From Anoplopoma fimbria (taxonomy: Eukaryota; Chordata; Actinopteri; Perciformes; Anoplopomatidae), in NCBI RefSeq assembly GCF_027596085.1, contig NC_072451.1, positions 1,103,088 through 1,167,087 on the forward strand: a stretch of 64,000 nucleotides of DNA. Direction: 5' to 3'. Of this stretch, positions 49,837 through 62,800 are shown one piece after another. Numbering within the stretch: position 1 is the stretch's first letter; each line of letters begins with the position of its first letter. The translations under genes and the position numbers were made by a program. Under the pieces are notes generated by a model, which saw only the letters and a program-made list of their open reading frames with translations, was not told where the DNA came from and did not search any database.

Positions 49837-51514
49837 CTATTTGAGTTTACAGAACTCAGCAGTGTCTCCATCAGAATAATAAAAGCCAAACTCCAGCGTA
49901 GAGAGGCTGAGTGAATGTGGTCTGGACTCTGTGGAGGAGAGTCATGGTTTCAGAGACGCTGTAGAAGGACAGAACACCTGCACTGTGATCCAGGTACACT
50001 CCTACTCTGGAGGACTGAGGACCAGAGACGGGAGTTTGGACGTTGTTGTACCATAAAGATATAACTGTTATTGTTACAATGTAACGACCAAGATTTGTCA
50101 TTGTGTCCAAACACACATTCATTCGTCCTCCCTGTTCTGCTGATGTTCTTGTATGCGACTGCTACATAAACTCCTCCTCCTCTCCACTCCACCTCCCAGT
50201 AACAACGTCCAGTCAGACTCTCTCTACTCAGGACCTGACAACATCTAGTGAATCTGTCTGTGTGACTAGAATAAGACTGTTGTTCACTCATTAATGTTAC
50301 TTTCCTGTTCTCCTCAGATAATAACAGATGTGTGTTCACTGTGTTTGGATCCAGTGTGATATCACGTGAATATCTTAAGAATCCAGCTCTGGTCTTTGGT
50401 TCTGGTTGTGACAGTAAAACGTCCACTTCAGTCACCGTCAGTGAGACGTTTGTCCACTTCTCTCTCAGGACGTCCTGCAGTTTATCTCTGACTTCTGACA
50501 CAGCCGCTGTCACCTCCTCAAAGTAGAGCAGAGGACGGATGTTGATGCTGGATGAGTCTGTAGACTCACTGAGTCCTGACGGTGAGGTGTAGTTGTGTAG
50601 AAACTGGTTGTGGTCCTCTGTGTGTGAGAGCTTCTGCAGCTCAGCGTCGTTCCTCTTCAGCTCAGTGATCTCCTGCTCCATCTTCTCCTGAAGCTCTTTG
50701 ACTCGACTCACTTCAGTTCTCTGCTGGGATCTGACCTGCTGCTTCACATCGGAGCTTCTTTCCTCCATGAGACGGATCAGCTCAGTGAAGATCTTCTCGC
50801 TGTCCTTCACTGCTTCATCTGCAGAGCGGTTGACGGCCTCCACCTCCTGTTGAAGCAGCTTCACGTCTTTCTCTCTGTCCTGGATTCTCTGCTGGATGTT
50901 TAGTCGACTCCCCTCCAGCTCTCTCTGCCTCTCAGTCCTTTCTGCTGCAGCTGAGACTGTGTCGTGGCCTTTGTGTTCATCCACAGAGCAGAGGTAACAG
51001 ATACACTGCTGATCAGTACGGCAGAACATCTTCATCACCTCATCGTGACGAGAGCAGATGTTCTCCTGGAGCTTCTTGGAGGGCTCCACCAGCTTGTGTT
51101 TTTTAATGGAGGCACATCATAATGAGGCTGGAGGTGTTTCTCACAGTAAGAGGCCAGACAGACCAGACAGGACTTGAAGGCTTTCAGTTTCCTCCCAGTG
51201 CAGACATCACAGGACACATCTTCAGGTCCAGCATAGCAGAGATCAGCAGGAGCAGCTTGGAGTCCAGTCTTCTTCAGCTGCTCCACTAAAACTGCTAACA
51301 TGGTGTTTTTCAGCAGCACAGGCCTCGGTGTGAAGGTCTGCCTACACTGAGGACAGCTGTGGATTTTCTTCTCGTCCTCTCCATCCCAGAAGCTTTTAAT
51401 ACAGTTCATGCAGTAGCTGTGTCCACAGGGAGTAGTCACCGGATCCTTCAGGAGATCCAGACAGATGGAACAAGAGAAGGTTTCCCGATCGAGCTCAACT
51501 CCTTTCTCCGCCAT
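49837..51514 (-). pseudogene. finTRIM-like gene (RING, B-box, coiled coil, B30.2) with three frame breaks
   Basis: The start is ATG 51514-51512, giving [18 protein letters not shown], the usual start of fish TRIMs. A RING finger follows (CSIC, CGHSYC, CPQC), then a zinc-binding segment (CDVC, CLVC, YCEKH), a B-box ([26 protein letters not shown]), a coiled coil rich in Glu and Gln, and B30.2/SPRY text (LDPNTVNTHLLLSEENRKV, SLTGRCYWEVEW, VGVYLDHSAGVLSFYSV). TRIMs of this type are E3 ubiquitin ligases, many in antiviral defence. Single-base breaks occur near 51095 (an A run), near 50060, and near the end, where the expected TAEFCKLK lies in a third frame before TAG 49839-49837. It is either a pseudogene or a gene with assembly indels. 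The gene appears intronless here, which is unusual, as most finTRIM genes have introns. Confidence 0.75.
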
Positions 51515-51599
51515 TTCACCTCTCTGTGGCAATGACTGTCTGAGTTTCACTTCCTTGTCTTTGAGAGCAGGAGGAAGAGGGAGGGGTTAACAAGCTCTG

Positions 51600-52917
51600 G
51601 TTCATTCCAGGAAGAGGAGCAGCGCTGTGAATCTGTTTCCTCATTCACAAACAAAGGCTCCGTTAAAACCTGCTCCACATTAGAAAACATTTCATTCAGC
51701 GTCCGAAATTTAAACTTAATGTTAAAATGATGATAGTTAAACTAATGTATTTCAAAACATCTTTTTGCACCACGTTTTTTTCTTCAGTCTCAGTTCTGGA
51801 CAGGAGAGCTGAAGCTGTATTGTTTTTATTCTCATTTCTTATTCCTTATTTCCTCCCATTTTAATACTATAACGGCTTCATTACTGAACATTCAATTAAA
51901 CGATGTACTCTCTTTTAAACTTCTTTATTTAGATGCCATTATTTCGGTCTTATGGTATTTGATATGTATTAAGTGATCATATTTGGCTTTTTTGTGTCTT
52001 ATTTGAGGTTTACTGTTTTTAAATGATAAAGCTATGCTGTATGTTATCTTTATGTAATTTATATGGCCTATAGGCTCCTGTTTTTATTTAATCTGTAGGC
52101 AACGCGACACTATTGTAAATGAGTGGCTCCTTTAAAATAAAGTAACGTTAAATATACTCCCCCGGTTCATAAACCAGTTATTAATGAGACTGCATATTTG
52201 TGTGATGGCCATCGCTTCTACATTGTTCTGTTTCTTTTCTAAGAAAAGCCGGTTTTCCATCAGTACCATTCTGTTTCAACGGAATTGCGTTGCCAGGTAA
52301 CGGCTTGGGTCCACGTCTACTTCATGCCGGCTGACGTCATTGACGTAGCCTCCACTGGAGCCAAGGAGCTCAATGAAAACGTAAAAGTGTTGCAGGCTGA
52401 TTGGTGGTTACAGCAGGAACGTAACACTGCACTGTGAATTGAAACGTTAAGAACATAATGTGTCTATTATACCATCGACCAGCCATAAACGGTGGAGAAA
52501 ACAGGATACAAATAACAACAATATTCTTTTTATTGTACCTTTTTATAGACACCTTTTAAACCTCTAAATATATTTTAAAAAGCTACCCTGCACTACATAG
52601 TTAACGTTTTTCTGTTCTCCCTGCAGCTCCTGTATCAACCAACCATCACCTGATGTTCACTTCATTTATAACCCAAAGGCACTTTTAAGAGCCAACCTCT
52701 ATTTTTCTCTCCGTCTATCTCTCAATCAAACCATCCGTCTCATTATCTATCCCTGTATATATCTGTATCTAGCTCTCAGTCTTTCTTTCTATCCATCTCA
52801 AAATCTGTCTATTTGTGTATCTGTTGTTACCGGTCTGTCCGGCCTTGTATTTGTCTCTCTGTCTGTGCAACGTCTGTCCGTGTTGCCATGGCCACCAAAC
52901 ACACCCCTGACCCCCAG
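51600..52917. other. Flank beyond the palindrome, no clear gene
   Basis: AT-rich, with TCTATCT-type simple sequence near 52700-52880. A CRE-like TGACGTCA sits near 52332 in GC-richer DNA and could belong to the promoter of the plus-strand gene that follows, but no first exon could be fixed. Confidence 0.45.
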
Positions 52918-54022
52918 GATCCCCACTTCCAAGAGGGGAGACGCATTGGCCCTTGATATGAAACTTGACCAGACTCTAGCTGAAGCCAAGGTGAGTGTTT
53001 TTATATACCTGCTTCATTTTGTACTTAAACATGCAGGTGAGTGACGACCACATCTCATCCAAGTTGAAGACGTATAAGAGACTTGGAGCTCTCCACCAAC
53101 ATTATCCAAACACCAAATGAGGGAATCATTTGGAAGAATGAAGCTCCATCCGTCCAGGAGAGTGACAGAGACTGAGAGATGCAATGCCAAGGCACCTTTA
53201 AGCTGTTCAACACCTAACCAACACACTATGTTGGTTTTTCCTTTCACTTGTTACCTGTCCTTTGGTTTCAGTACGTTTAAGAACATCAGTCTAACAAGAT
53301 TGTTTTACTTTAACACAGAGAGCAGCTGAGGGGAGGAAAAGAGCGCGTTCTGGAGGAGACCCTCCACAGATCTCTAAGAGGGACTGTGTAGTACGAGGCA
53401 AGCCGAGAGGGAGGTGTGGAGGGCGACGCCAAGCCTCCGCTACAGGTAGGTATCCAAATGAGTTGATGTTTGAATTTCCTGAGTAAATGTTGGACCAAAT
53501 CAAATTAGAGCGCTGTAATCAATTGTTGTGAGTTTAAAATCTTCCAAAGTATAAGTTCTATTTCGAGTCATGTATTTATTTGTTATTGATTTCAAGAAAC
53601 AAGTGCATGACCAAGCCATGTTAATAATGCCACTAAGAGAGGAAGTGAGCATTTCGGTGTTGGAGACGGCACAACACGGCACATGGTGGAAGAACTTGGT
53701 TGTGGTTCTCAAAAACAAAGTGGCTGAGGAGGGTAAGTTAAAAGGAAAACATAACATCTGTGGCCTCATGAACAATCTGACTATGTACCATGTCTGTGAT
53801 GTAATCTGTAATGTTTCTTGAATTGTAGACAAGGGAAACAAAGGGCTTTGCTGTCTCTCAAGAAGAGCACTTTCAGAGGTGTCAGAGAGGTTGCAAATGC
53901 TCCTCCAACACTACAAGACTGCTTTAGGTCCTGAGGCCTCTATCCTTGGACCTTTGGAAGAGGAAGATCAAAGTGGCCTCAGCAGTCCAGACTCCAGTGA
54001 GGAAGAAGAGGGAAACAACTGA
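52918..54022 (+). CDS. Unrecognised small plus-strand gene, four exons (5' end unknown)
   Basis: Four exons can be joined in one frame: 52918-52990, 53319-53445, 53604-53732 and 53829-54022, stop TGA at 54020-54022. All have GT-AG borders, and phases agree at every junction. The predicted protein part begins IPTSKRGDALALDMKLDQ, continues with a basic Arg/Lys/Gly-rich stretch (EGRKRARSGGDPPQ, KPRGRCGGRRQ), then ISVLETAQHGTWWKNLVVV and LSEVSERLQMLLQHYKTAL, and ends in an acidic Ser/Glu tail (SSPDSSEEEEGNN). I do not recognise the family and see no signal peptide or membrane segment. The acceptor of the third exon is the weakest choice (an alternative is 53598). It could also be a remnant of a dispersed gene family. 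Confidence 0.4.
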
Positions 54023-56507
54023 GCTCATTTATTTGTTTGTTTATTTACCTATTTATTGGCAAACCTAGACCTGTTACTGTAACTCTTAAAGCATTATTTA
54101 TTGATGTATTTATGAATGCTTTACACACCTTCAGCTTCTGACCTTACCTCCTGCTTTTTTGTTTTTCTCTATTTTTCCAGATTGAGGCTGAACAAAGGAT
54201 CGTTATGAAGGAAATGGACTTGTCACTTTTGTGAAGCTCATGACGTTCCTTTCAGCGCCACCCTCAGACGACAATGTTAAAATGGATATTTCGAGGTCCT
54301 TTGGGCAGGTTGCCAATTAATTGTTTGAGCCCTTATAGGATGTTGTGTTACTTTATATCACTGCACTTATTAACACATCAAGACTATAACTGCTTTACTG
54401 GAATTGTGCATTTTTGTTTCTTTGCTTTAATTGCTTTGTCAGTGTTATATTTGTCATTTGGACTTAATATAGTTAATTAGATACAAAACCATTTTGATTG
54501 ATACGAAGGGCGTGATTGTTTAAAAATAGTATGTGTTCACGATTACCACCTCAGTACTACATCACCATTTAAGATACACAATTGTCCAGGATGTAGAAGT
54601 AAAAGGATTTGGAGATAAACAACAACTGATTTTCTGTCATTTCTTTCCTTAAAAGGACAATTTTATGTGTGAGACGGCAAATATCATAGGTATGTAAACA
54701 GTGACTGTGTGTTGAAAACTTAATTTTGCCTCAGTTTTATGAAACAATATCAGTAACAACTTTGACTTTTCTCTCTTCGGAAGCTTAGACATAAAAACTA
54801 CCTCTAGTTCAGCAGTGTTTGGTGTCAATATACGTTTACAGGTTGTGTTGAGTTTCTAAATGTTTGTTTCTTAAAGCGGAGTAAGATTTAATGTTTAAGT
54901 GCATTTGAAGTTAGAAACAAATGTGCGTTTGATCAGTTATAAAGGGAACAAAGTGTGTTTGACGCTCGTGTGATGTCAGATTTAGAGTTCAAGAGTTTGT
55001 GTTGTGTGGAAAAATGTTAAATGTGCATTCAGAAATCAGATGATATGGTATGGATCTCCAATTTGGATATTGCTTTGAACAGCATACTCAAGTCACAAAC
55101 TTGTATCTCCCACATCACTTGAACACCACATGATCACAAGTATGAAGGTGAATTAACAAAACTCACTGCTACTGCAAAATTAAAGCCGTTAGGAGTTTTA
55201 TTTTCTTCCACACATGTTGGTCCTCAGAACAGCCAAAAACATCAGAGTATCTCCTCCCACAGATGCATAGTTCATAGTTTATGGGATTAATAACAAAAAC
55301 AGTGTGTAAACGACAGAAATCTGTAAACAAAACTACTTCCTAATAAAAACAGAATTTCACAGCTTTATGACTGACAGAAAAGTAAAAACAAATATTTTGT
55401 AACGCTAAGACAAAATAGAGAAACTACTTTTTTTTTTTCTGAACTACAAGGCTCAAACAACGAAGAAAAAATGTTTAACTAACAATGAAGTTTCATTAAC
55501 CGACAAAAAACTATTCAAAAAGCTCAGAAATGTTTCAGTTTCACAGCTTGTTCCCTTAAAGCTCATCTATAGTCAGTGGTGCTGAATTCAATTTCCAAGA
55601 ACAGAAATGGGTCTGATCATGAATGTTGCCCTTCATGATTAGTTTGGATGGGATGCAGATACCTGCTTAGTCTGCATCTTGGTCAAAAACTAAGGAGTCA
55701 GAATCAAGATTGTCGTGTAGGATTTAAAAATTACAATTGGCCATTATATTATATTTAACTAAATCAGTACTGACTTCAAAAATCCAGTTTCAGTTGGGCA
55801 ATAGTAGGAAGTGCATATTGTGAAATTCATCTTTGAATTACACCAATGATCTTATTTGTCCTACTGGAGCAGCTCTGCCTGTATAAATGAAACACCAATG
55901 GGCTGAAGGTTTGTAGTTGTATTGTTTCCACTGTTTCAGAGCAAAGACAGTGAAACGTGACTGAAAACACTGACGTTCCTTCAGAAATATCTCTTTTTTC
56001 TGAGAGCAGATCTTCTTTCATCAGAGAGTGAAAGTAAAGGCACAAACATGATGCAGATTGTCCTGTTGTTTTTTGGGGGTTTCAGGTCCAAGACTGATCA
56101 GAGAAATCACTGGGGGGGAAATAGAAAATCCTAATTAGTCATCGCTATGGCAAAATAGATCTCTATGCTTATACTGACATGAAATGGACAAAGAATGATG
56201 GAAGAGAAAAGGAACTGTATTGTTTGACTTCTGTGCTGTCAGTAATGTTTTTCCATTGTGATTTGGGGCATTGTATGATTTGTTCTTCTTGTTATTATTA
56301 GTTTAAACAATGACTCCCTGAGGGTTAAGGAAAAAACCCATCTAAGCAAATGTTTTTTAATCATAGGTGAGACGCTTGAAAAGTTGCAGAGTCCATTTTA
56401 AAAGGATGTAAAATGTAATAACATAAAACCCTTTAAGAAACAAGCATTTCTGCAACTTCCTGCCTCATAAAGAAGACGTGAAAACTTTCAACTTACCAAG
56501 ATTTAAA
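54023..56507. other. Intergenic DNA between convergent genes, no gene seen
   Basis: It holds the probable 3' UTR of the plus-strand gene and, at the right end, that of the minus-strand gene. The short frames at 54274-54480 and 55827-56045 have no recognisable features. Confidence 0.5.
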
Positions 56508-56697
56508 TCAGAGGTGATCCTCTGTTGGGGGGGTTTTCATCTTTTTGGGGGATTTCTTTTTCTGGAAAGAAGAAAAAAGAATTAATGTTGAAATGCTAAG
56601 TTATTGACTCCTGATGGCATGAACGCATGAACAGTCTCTACTAGTCGGTGGAAACGTATTCCCCAAATTAAAATACAAGAAATCTCTAGTAATGATG

Positions 56698-56728
<31 letters not shown>

Positions 56729-56773
56729 CAATAATAATAATAATAATGATAATAATAATAATAATAATACTAC

Positions 56774-56856
<83 letters not shown>

Positions 56857-59800
56857 GAAGCGGACAGTGGAGAACAACAATAGTAGAAAAGTGTCGCTAA
56901 TATAAATCTAAAAAGTGTTTTTCATGATAACCGATTTAATATAATATTATAAGGAAATTGAATTTTTTTGGGGGGGGATTCGTAAAAAACGGATAGAACC
57001 CCAATATATCATATCAAATAAACAATGGTCCTATTAATGAAATACAACGAGCAAACAGGAAATGAAAAGTGATTCTCAATTTCACTTCCAAATCAAACAT
57101 CTAGAGCAGGATGGGGATTCTCCGAGTCTTTCTTTTCTCAGAGACAACACAGCGTATCTTGCCACTGCGGGAATCTAAGATGTTGGAGAAACAATTCTCC
57201 TGCTAACCTGAAGTTACAGTTAAGTTTTAGACAAAATAAGCAAAAATACCAATGTAGGCACTGGGGAAATATTACTATTGTAGAACATAACGCCTCATCT
57301 TGTCCAACGCAGTCAAACATTCAACACATGTGGGAATGAAACATCGGATGCAAGTATTGTCAGATTTCTTCATGTTTTGTTTCAGATGTGTTTCTCACCG
57401 TAGGAGAAGCCAGAGGAGTTTGTTTGTCTGCAGCCGGTTCTGTCTCTTCCAGTTGTTCCTTTAACCGGTTCTTCTCTGCAAATCAGTCACAATAACACAT
57501 GAAGATTAGTACATTGTGAAATTATTATGCGTCATCTACAAGAATAGCAGGACAATTTAATTCATAAATACAAATCCATTAAGTTGTGCTGCAGCTTAGT
57601 TTGGTACGAGAATAGCAGGACAATTTAATTCATAAATACAAATCCATTAACAATTCTTCTTGTTGCATTAAATTACAATTTTTAAACAATGTTTTTTTTA
57701 CCAAATAAGACGGCCTGAAGCACATTTGGTTATTTGTAAAATGACAAAATTGCCAGTATTCATATATATAACTAAGATTACTATTTTTTCAGACTTTTTG
57801 ACATTTCACAGCTCAAACAATATATTTGTCAGTGTCTTTTTTCTTAATTGTTAAAAAAAAAGAGAAGTGAAAATCACGTTTAAAGACAAAAAGTTTATAA
57901 GCACTTTCCTTTCATTGACTAAACAAGTTTTAAAAATGAAAATATGATTCATTCTAAAATGACAAACAATGAGAAAGTCTCTTACTCTTCTTCTTTTGGC
58001 TCGCAGTGACGGGAGTGGAGCTCTCTGTCGTCTCCTCACCTTCTCCATCCTTCTTCTTCTTCTTCTTCTTCTTCTTGTTTTCCATTTCAGGAGGCTCGGA
58101 GCTCAACACGCCGCTTTCATCCTCCTCCTTCACTGAGCTCTTCTTTCTCTTCGTCTTTGGCGGTTGGTTTTCCTTTGAGGAATTCTCTTCTTGTTCCACA
58201 TTCATTGTGATCTTTTTCTTCTTCTTTGGTGTTTGGTCGTTCTCCTCCACAGGATCAGGTTGAGGTCTTTTGGAGGGTTTTGGTCGAGGCGTCTCGTCTG
58301 CGTCCTCTTTGACCCGTTTCTGTCTGGAAGAATGATAAATGTTTATTTCTCTGACAACAATATTTACAATACAGATATTTGTTAACTGTGCATATTTATT
58401 ATCCTTGTAAGATACATTTTGAGCATGTCATATTTTTACTGCATGAATATTTTGTGTCCATATTGTTTTAATTGTTATACACTAAATATAGACAATTCAT
58501 TCTTTATTTCCCCTTTAACAGTGTACGTTTCAGTTAAATACACAGTATGTACTTCTTTAAATATTGCAAATATTTTGAATTATTTCTCGTGCTTTTTCTA
58601 TGTATGACCAAAATATATTTGGGCATTACTGAGATAAATATATAATACTGTTTACTAGACTTTTGACAGCCCAAAACTGTACTATATAAGCAAGTTATTG
58701 CTTCAGCCTGCACTTTTAAGGTCTTTTTGCTTTGCAGTTTGTTTTGTTTTGCAGTTTTTACCTTTTAATTGTTTCGCCTGACTGTTTATTGAACTATTCA
58801 AGTACTGGAGTAAATTTCTAATCCCATATTTCAATATTTATTGCGGTTACTTCATTAATTGAACCTATGTGCATTTTCAAAAGCTGACAAAGTCGTACCA
58901 ACAGTGTACATGATGTGAAGAACAGAAAAGATGCCAAAGAAAACCTCTACTGACTTCTTCTTGCTGTCTAGCTTCTTGCTTTCTGGAGTCGATCTCTTCT
59001 CTTTGCTGATGAGCCTCGATCTCTTCTTCCGGCTGAGCTTCTTCCTGAAACGGTTTTTCTTTTTGGCCGAGGAGAGCAGAGAAGAGTTTCCGTCTATGAA
59101 GGAGTTGGGAAAGAGAAAATGTACAACAAAGTTACTGATTTTTGACTTAAAAGGCACATATCCTATATTATCCAATGATCTGTAACTGTAACATTACTAT
59201 TCATGTTGTAGCCGCTTGAGGTGGAGCTTATTTTAACTACTATACTTATTATATACGTAACTCTTTGGGATTTTGACCCTCAACACTAAATCATTTAGAA
59301 ACTCACTGTATGTTTTCTGTCTACTTTTGATTTGAAAAGTAACATGAATCTATTAAAAACACTTCTTAAAACCCATTTTTACAGACTGGCTTCATGTCAT
59401 GTTGTGTATACTGTGTATACTCTGTTTTTAGTGCTATATAAATAAAGTTATTATTACTAATGTTAGAAACTAAAGCTGCCAGGAAAATGCAGAAGATTCA
59501 AAATATAGAGATCTTGAAATGGAAATGCTCAAGTAAGGCAGATAAAAATTGCACTCAAGTATAGAACATGAAATGTGCCAATACTGATGATTAAATGATG
59601 ATCAGCTTTGAGACTTAATGGATCCAAGAGAAGGAGAGAAGTATATCTGAAGAACATCTTCTGACTCCACCTGTCTCTGCGTCTTTGTCGCCCCCTGCTG
59701 GTTTCTCATCAGACTGCACCTCCAGTTTCCCCTTTTTCTTCTTCTTCTTCTTCTTTTTCTCCTCCTCCTCCTCCTCCTCCTCTCCTACTGCCTCGCTCTC

Positions 59801-62800
59801 CTCCTCTTCCACTTCTTTCACCTTACTCTTTTTCTTTTTCATTTTATTTTCTGAAGGAGTGATGGGAGTTTCCTCTTCATCCTCTTGTGCTTCATCTTGC
59901 TCCCTTTTCCTTTTCTTAGTCTTCTTCTTCTTCTTCTTCTCTGGAGAAGTGGCCTGAGACATGTCCTCCTCTTCTTTCTTCTCATCTTCCTCTGCCACCT
60001 CTTCCTCCATCTTCTTGTCTCTCTTTTTCTTTTTGGCAGACTTGGTGGAAGAAGGAGTATCACTGGATGTTTCTACAGTGGATGAGTCTACACTCGGTGC
60101 ATCTGTTGAGGCCTCGAGTTCCTCTTTGCTCTTCTTTTTCTTCTTCTTCTTGGGAGTTTTGGCATCTTCGCAGGACTCTGCAGCCTCCTCGGGGAGCAGC
60201 TGGCTGGTTTCTTTCTCGGTTGCTTCGCCGTCTTCGTCTTCGATGTTGAGGATGATGGAAACTTCTGGGTCTCCTCCGTCGTCTGCCGCTGCCACCGTAG
60301 CATTCTCTATAAGAGAACAGAAGAAACACATCCTTTTCTTCTTCTGTTCATGAAAACAAGTATACATGCAAAGAAAGAGACTTACACCTGGTTGATACAG
60401 ACATTTAAATACAATATAAGCAAATAAAAGAAATGCAATATTGTGGTACGAATTACTTAAAAATAATCTTAAATAATATATCTGCCAATCTTCAAGATCA
60501 ACAACAGCTAGTATTTTTAAATTAGTGCTATTTCGGGATTTGAGAATACTGTGTTTAACCATTTAATGTGTAAGATAGAAAAAGGTTTAATTTGGTCAAA
60601 TATGAACCTGTTAAAAAGTTGGTTGTAATATTTCATGTTTTGGGTACAATTAAAGCACAATTAAAGTGTTTGTTATTGAACGTCCACAACCTACTGAAAC
60701 CTACTAAACAACAATATTCAATATATAAAATACATAGAAATAAATGAGACCTATATCAATAAGATCAATGACATCAATATGTTGAAGTTCACTGCCACAA
60801 CCTACTGAAAACTCCTAACATGTGTCAAACATTTTGGTAAACTATATTCAACATAATCCAGCGGTACTATCTGTGTTACCGGTGACGATGACGAGGTCCT
60901 CCGTCTGTTCTTCAGGTTTCAGCGGTGATGTAACGTCCTCTGACGTCTGAGTGAACACAGACAGGACAGTGAGACACACAGACACCAACTCAGTATTATT
61001 ACCATCATAATTACCACTAATTGTTTTTGTTTATGTCCTAGTGTTTAGATGACCTCCTAACAAGACTGTTCAGTTTGTGTGAGGGCATAATAAACTATAT
61101 GTTTGGGTACCTCAGGTGTCTCCTCCTGCTGCTTTTCCTCCTTTTCCTCATTTGAATTTTCTGAATCAGCATCTGAAAAAAAGATGGAAACCATTTTTTA
61201 ATGATATTGTTTTCATCTGATGTATTATATGAGTACTTCAGGAGCATAACAGGTATTAACCCAGCATTACAGAGATACACTGAAGAAGGTTTTCTTTGTT
61301 TAATCCAAAGTCCTCTGAGCAGCTTGTGATTCCTGTCAGTGCAGTGAGAAAGAGGCAGGAAAAGATGCCATACATCACCTGAAGAACAACCCGGTTATCA
61401 CACGTCTCATTGGTCGGTCGTTACCTGCAGGGGGCGGGGCTTCGCTCTCTGCCGGCTGCTCATTGGTCTCCAGAGCAGGCGGCTCAGGTGTGGCGTCTTC
61501 AGCCGGGTCGGGCTTCTGCAGGAGGAACAAACAGGTTAACAACATTCTGCAACAGCAGACAGAGAGAGTTTCTTTCTACTTTGTATTCTATTCATGAGAA
61601 AGATGAGATCCTTTCCTGTCACTGTGAGCAACAAAGAGCTGCACTGAGTGGCAGTTTATCCTGTCCTGATTTAAACAATGTGCACATGAGCCAGAAAACA
61701 AGAACCAGAGATGTGTGCAGCAAGTGAACACTTTGATAATCGGAATTCGTTGGCACTGCAATGACAATAACGACATCTTGAATAATGTGCTTTTGGGAAA
61801 GTAAGCATTAAAGAAAAGGATAAACAGGTTCTGTCTAATATGAATATTAACAAATGTATAAATATCAAACAATTCTGCACCTTTGCAGCGCTGCCTTGCT
61901 CATCCTCTGAGACCTCAGTTTGATCTGCGGCTGTCTGTTCACATGCAGAGGTTTCATCTGTTGCCTGAGGAAAGAAAACCAAGGTCTCATTTTCTTTATC
62001 TTTTTCTTTATGGAGGTAAAACAGACACGTTTACTGTATTAGAACTTGGGTTTGTCAGAGTTTTGCTATTTATTTATATCAGCTTTGATAACGTACTTCG
62101 TCTTGAAAACACAGAAACATTGGGAAGTCAGACAGGTTTAAAAAAGACAGCGGTTCATACAGATTATCTTTGATAATTCAGAAGTATAATGTCGGTAATA
62201 CTTGAATGTTTCATTGCACTGTGACTGTGTGGAAGGTTACAGTCCCACCAGAAAGGTTTGTCAAATGTGTTGAAAGTTATATTTACTGTTGGTTTTTTCC
62301 CACTGGGATTTGTTTACAACTTGTTAGTGATGTTTCTGCGTTCTCAGATCAGCGACGTTTTATATGTTGTGTACAATGTCATGAACACAGATGAGACAGA
62401 TTGCAAAGAAACTTATAAATAAGGACACATTGGGGGAAACACCATAATTCTTCTTTACATACATGTGAAAATACGTACTGAAAGTATGTTTTGTCACGTC
62501 AAAGTGGCACCAAACTGAAAGAATCTTGTTTAAACTATGTAAATGTGCAGGGGGTTAAATGAAGTTTTCATTTCTGTTTCAAATATTCATATCCACTGAA
62601 TCTCGTCGGGGTTCATTGTCTTCTAAAAGACAAATGTCTTCATGCTTCACATTAATTAACGTCAATGTGGACATTTTCTTTCCTGTCAACAGGTATGGTG
62701 ACATTTAACCCCAAACCTCCACATGCCTGAATATTCTTAAAGACTTGATGACTCAGCAAAAAACAACTCCTCACAGTGTTTCCTATTTGAGGCTAAAAGG

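Larger units (their letters stand above)
35476..50963 (-). repeat. Right arm of the large inverted repeat carrying a TRG cassette
   Basis: Inverted partner of 16195-30982. It has a 2.7-kb LINE not present on the left (42671-45394) and lacks most of the SAMD3-like pseudogene region. Divergence is visible throughout, so it is not simply the same contig placed twice. Confidence 0.92.

Noticed and set aside
16195..50963. Palindrome as a simple assembly duplicate of one contig
   Set aside because: The arms differ by a LINE, a 2-kb rearranged region, CDR codons and repeat lengths, which one contig placed twice would not show. A haplotype misjoin remains possible and is listed as the refuting test.
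53014..53247. 77-codon minus-strand open frame
   Set aside because: No family recognised, and it lies within an intron of the plus-strand model.
56692..56883. Ile-rich open frame
   Set aside because: Translation of an (AAT)n microsatellite.
59685..60353. Ser/Phe-rich open frames on the plus strand
   Set aside because: Antisense reading of lysine and glutamate runs in the minus-strand gene.
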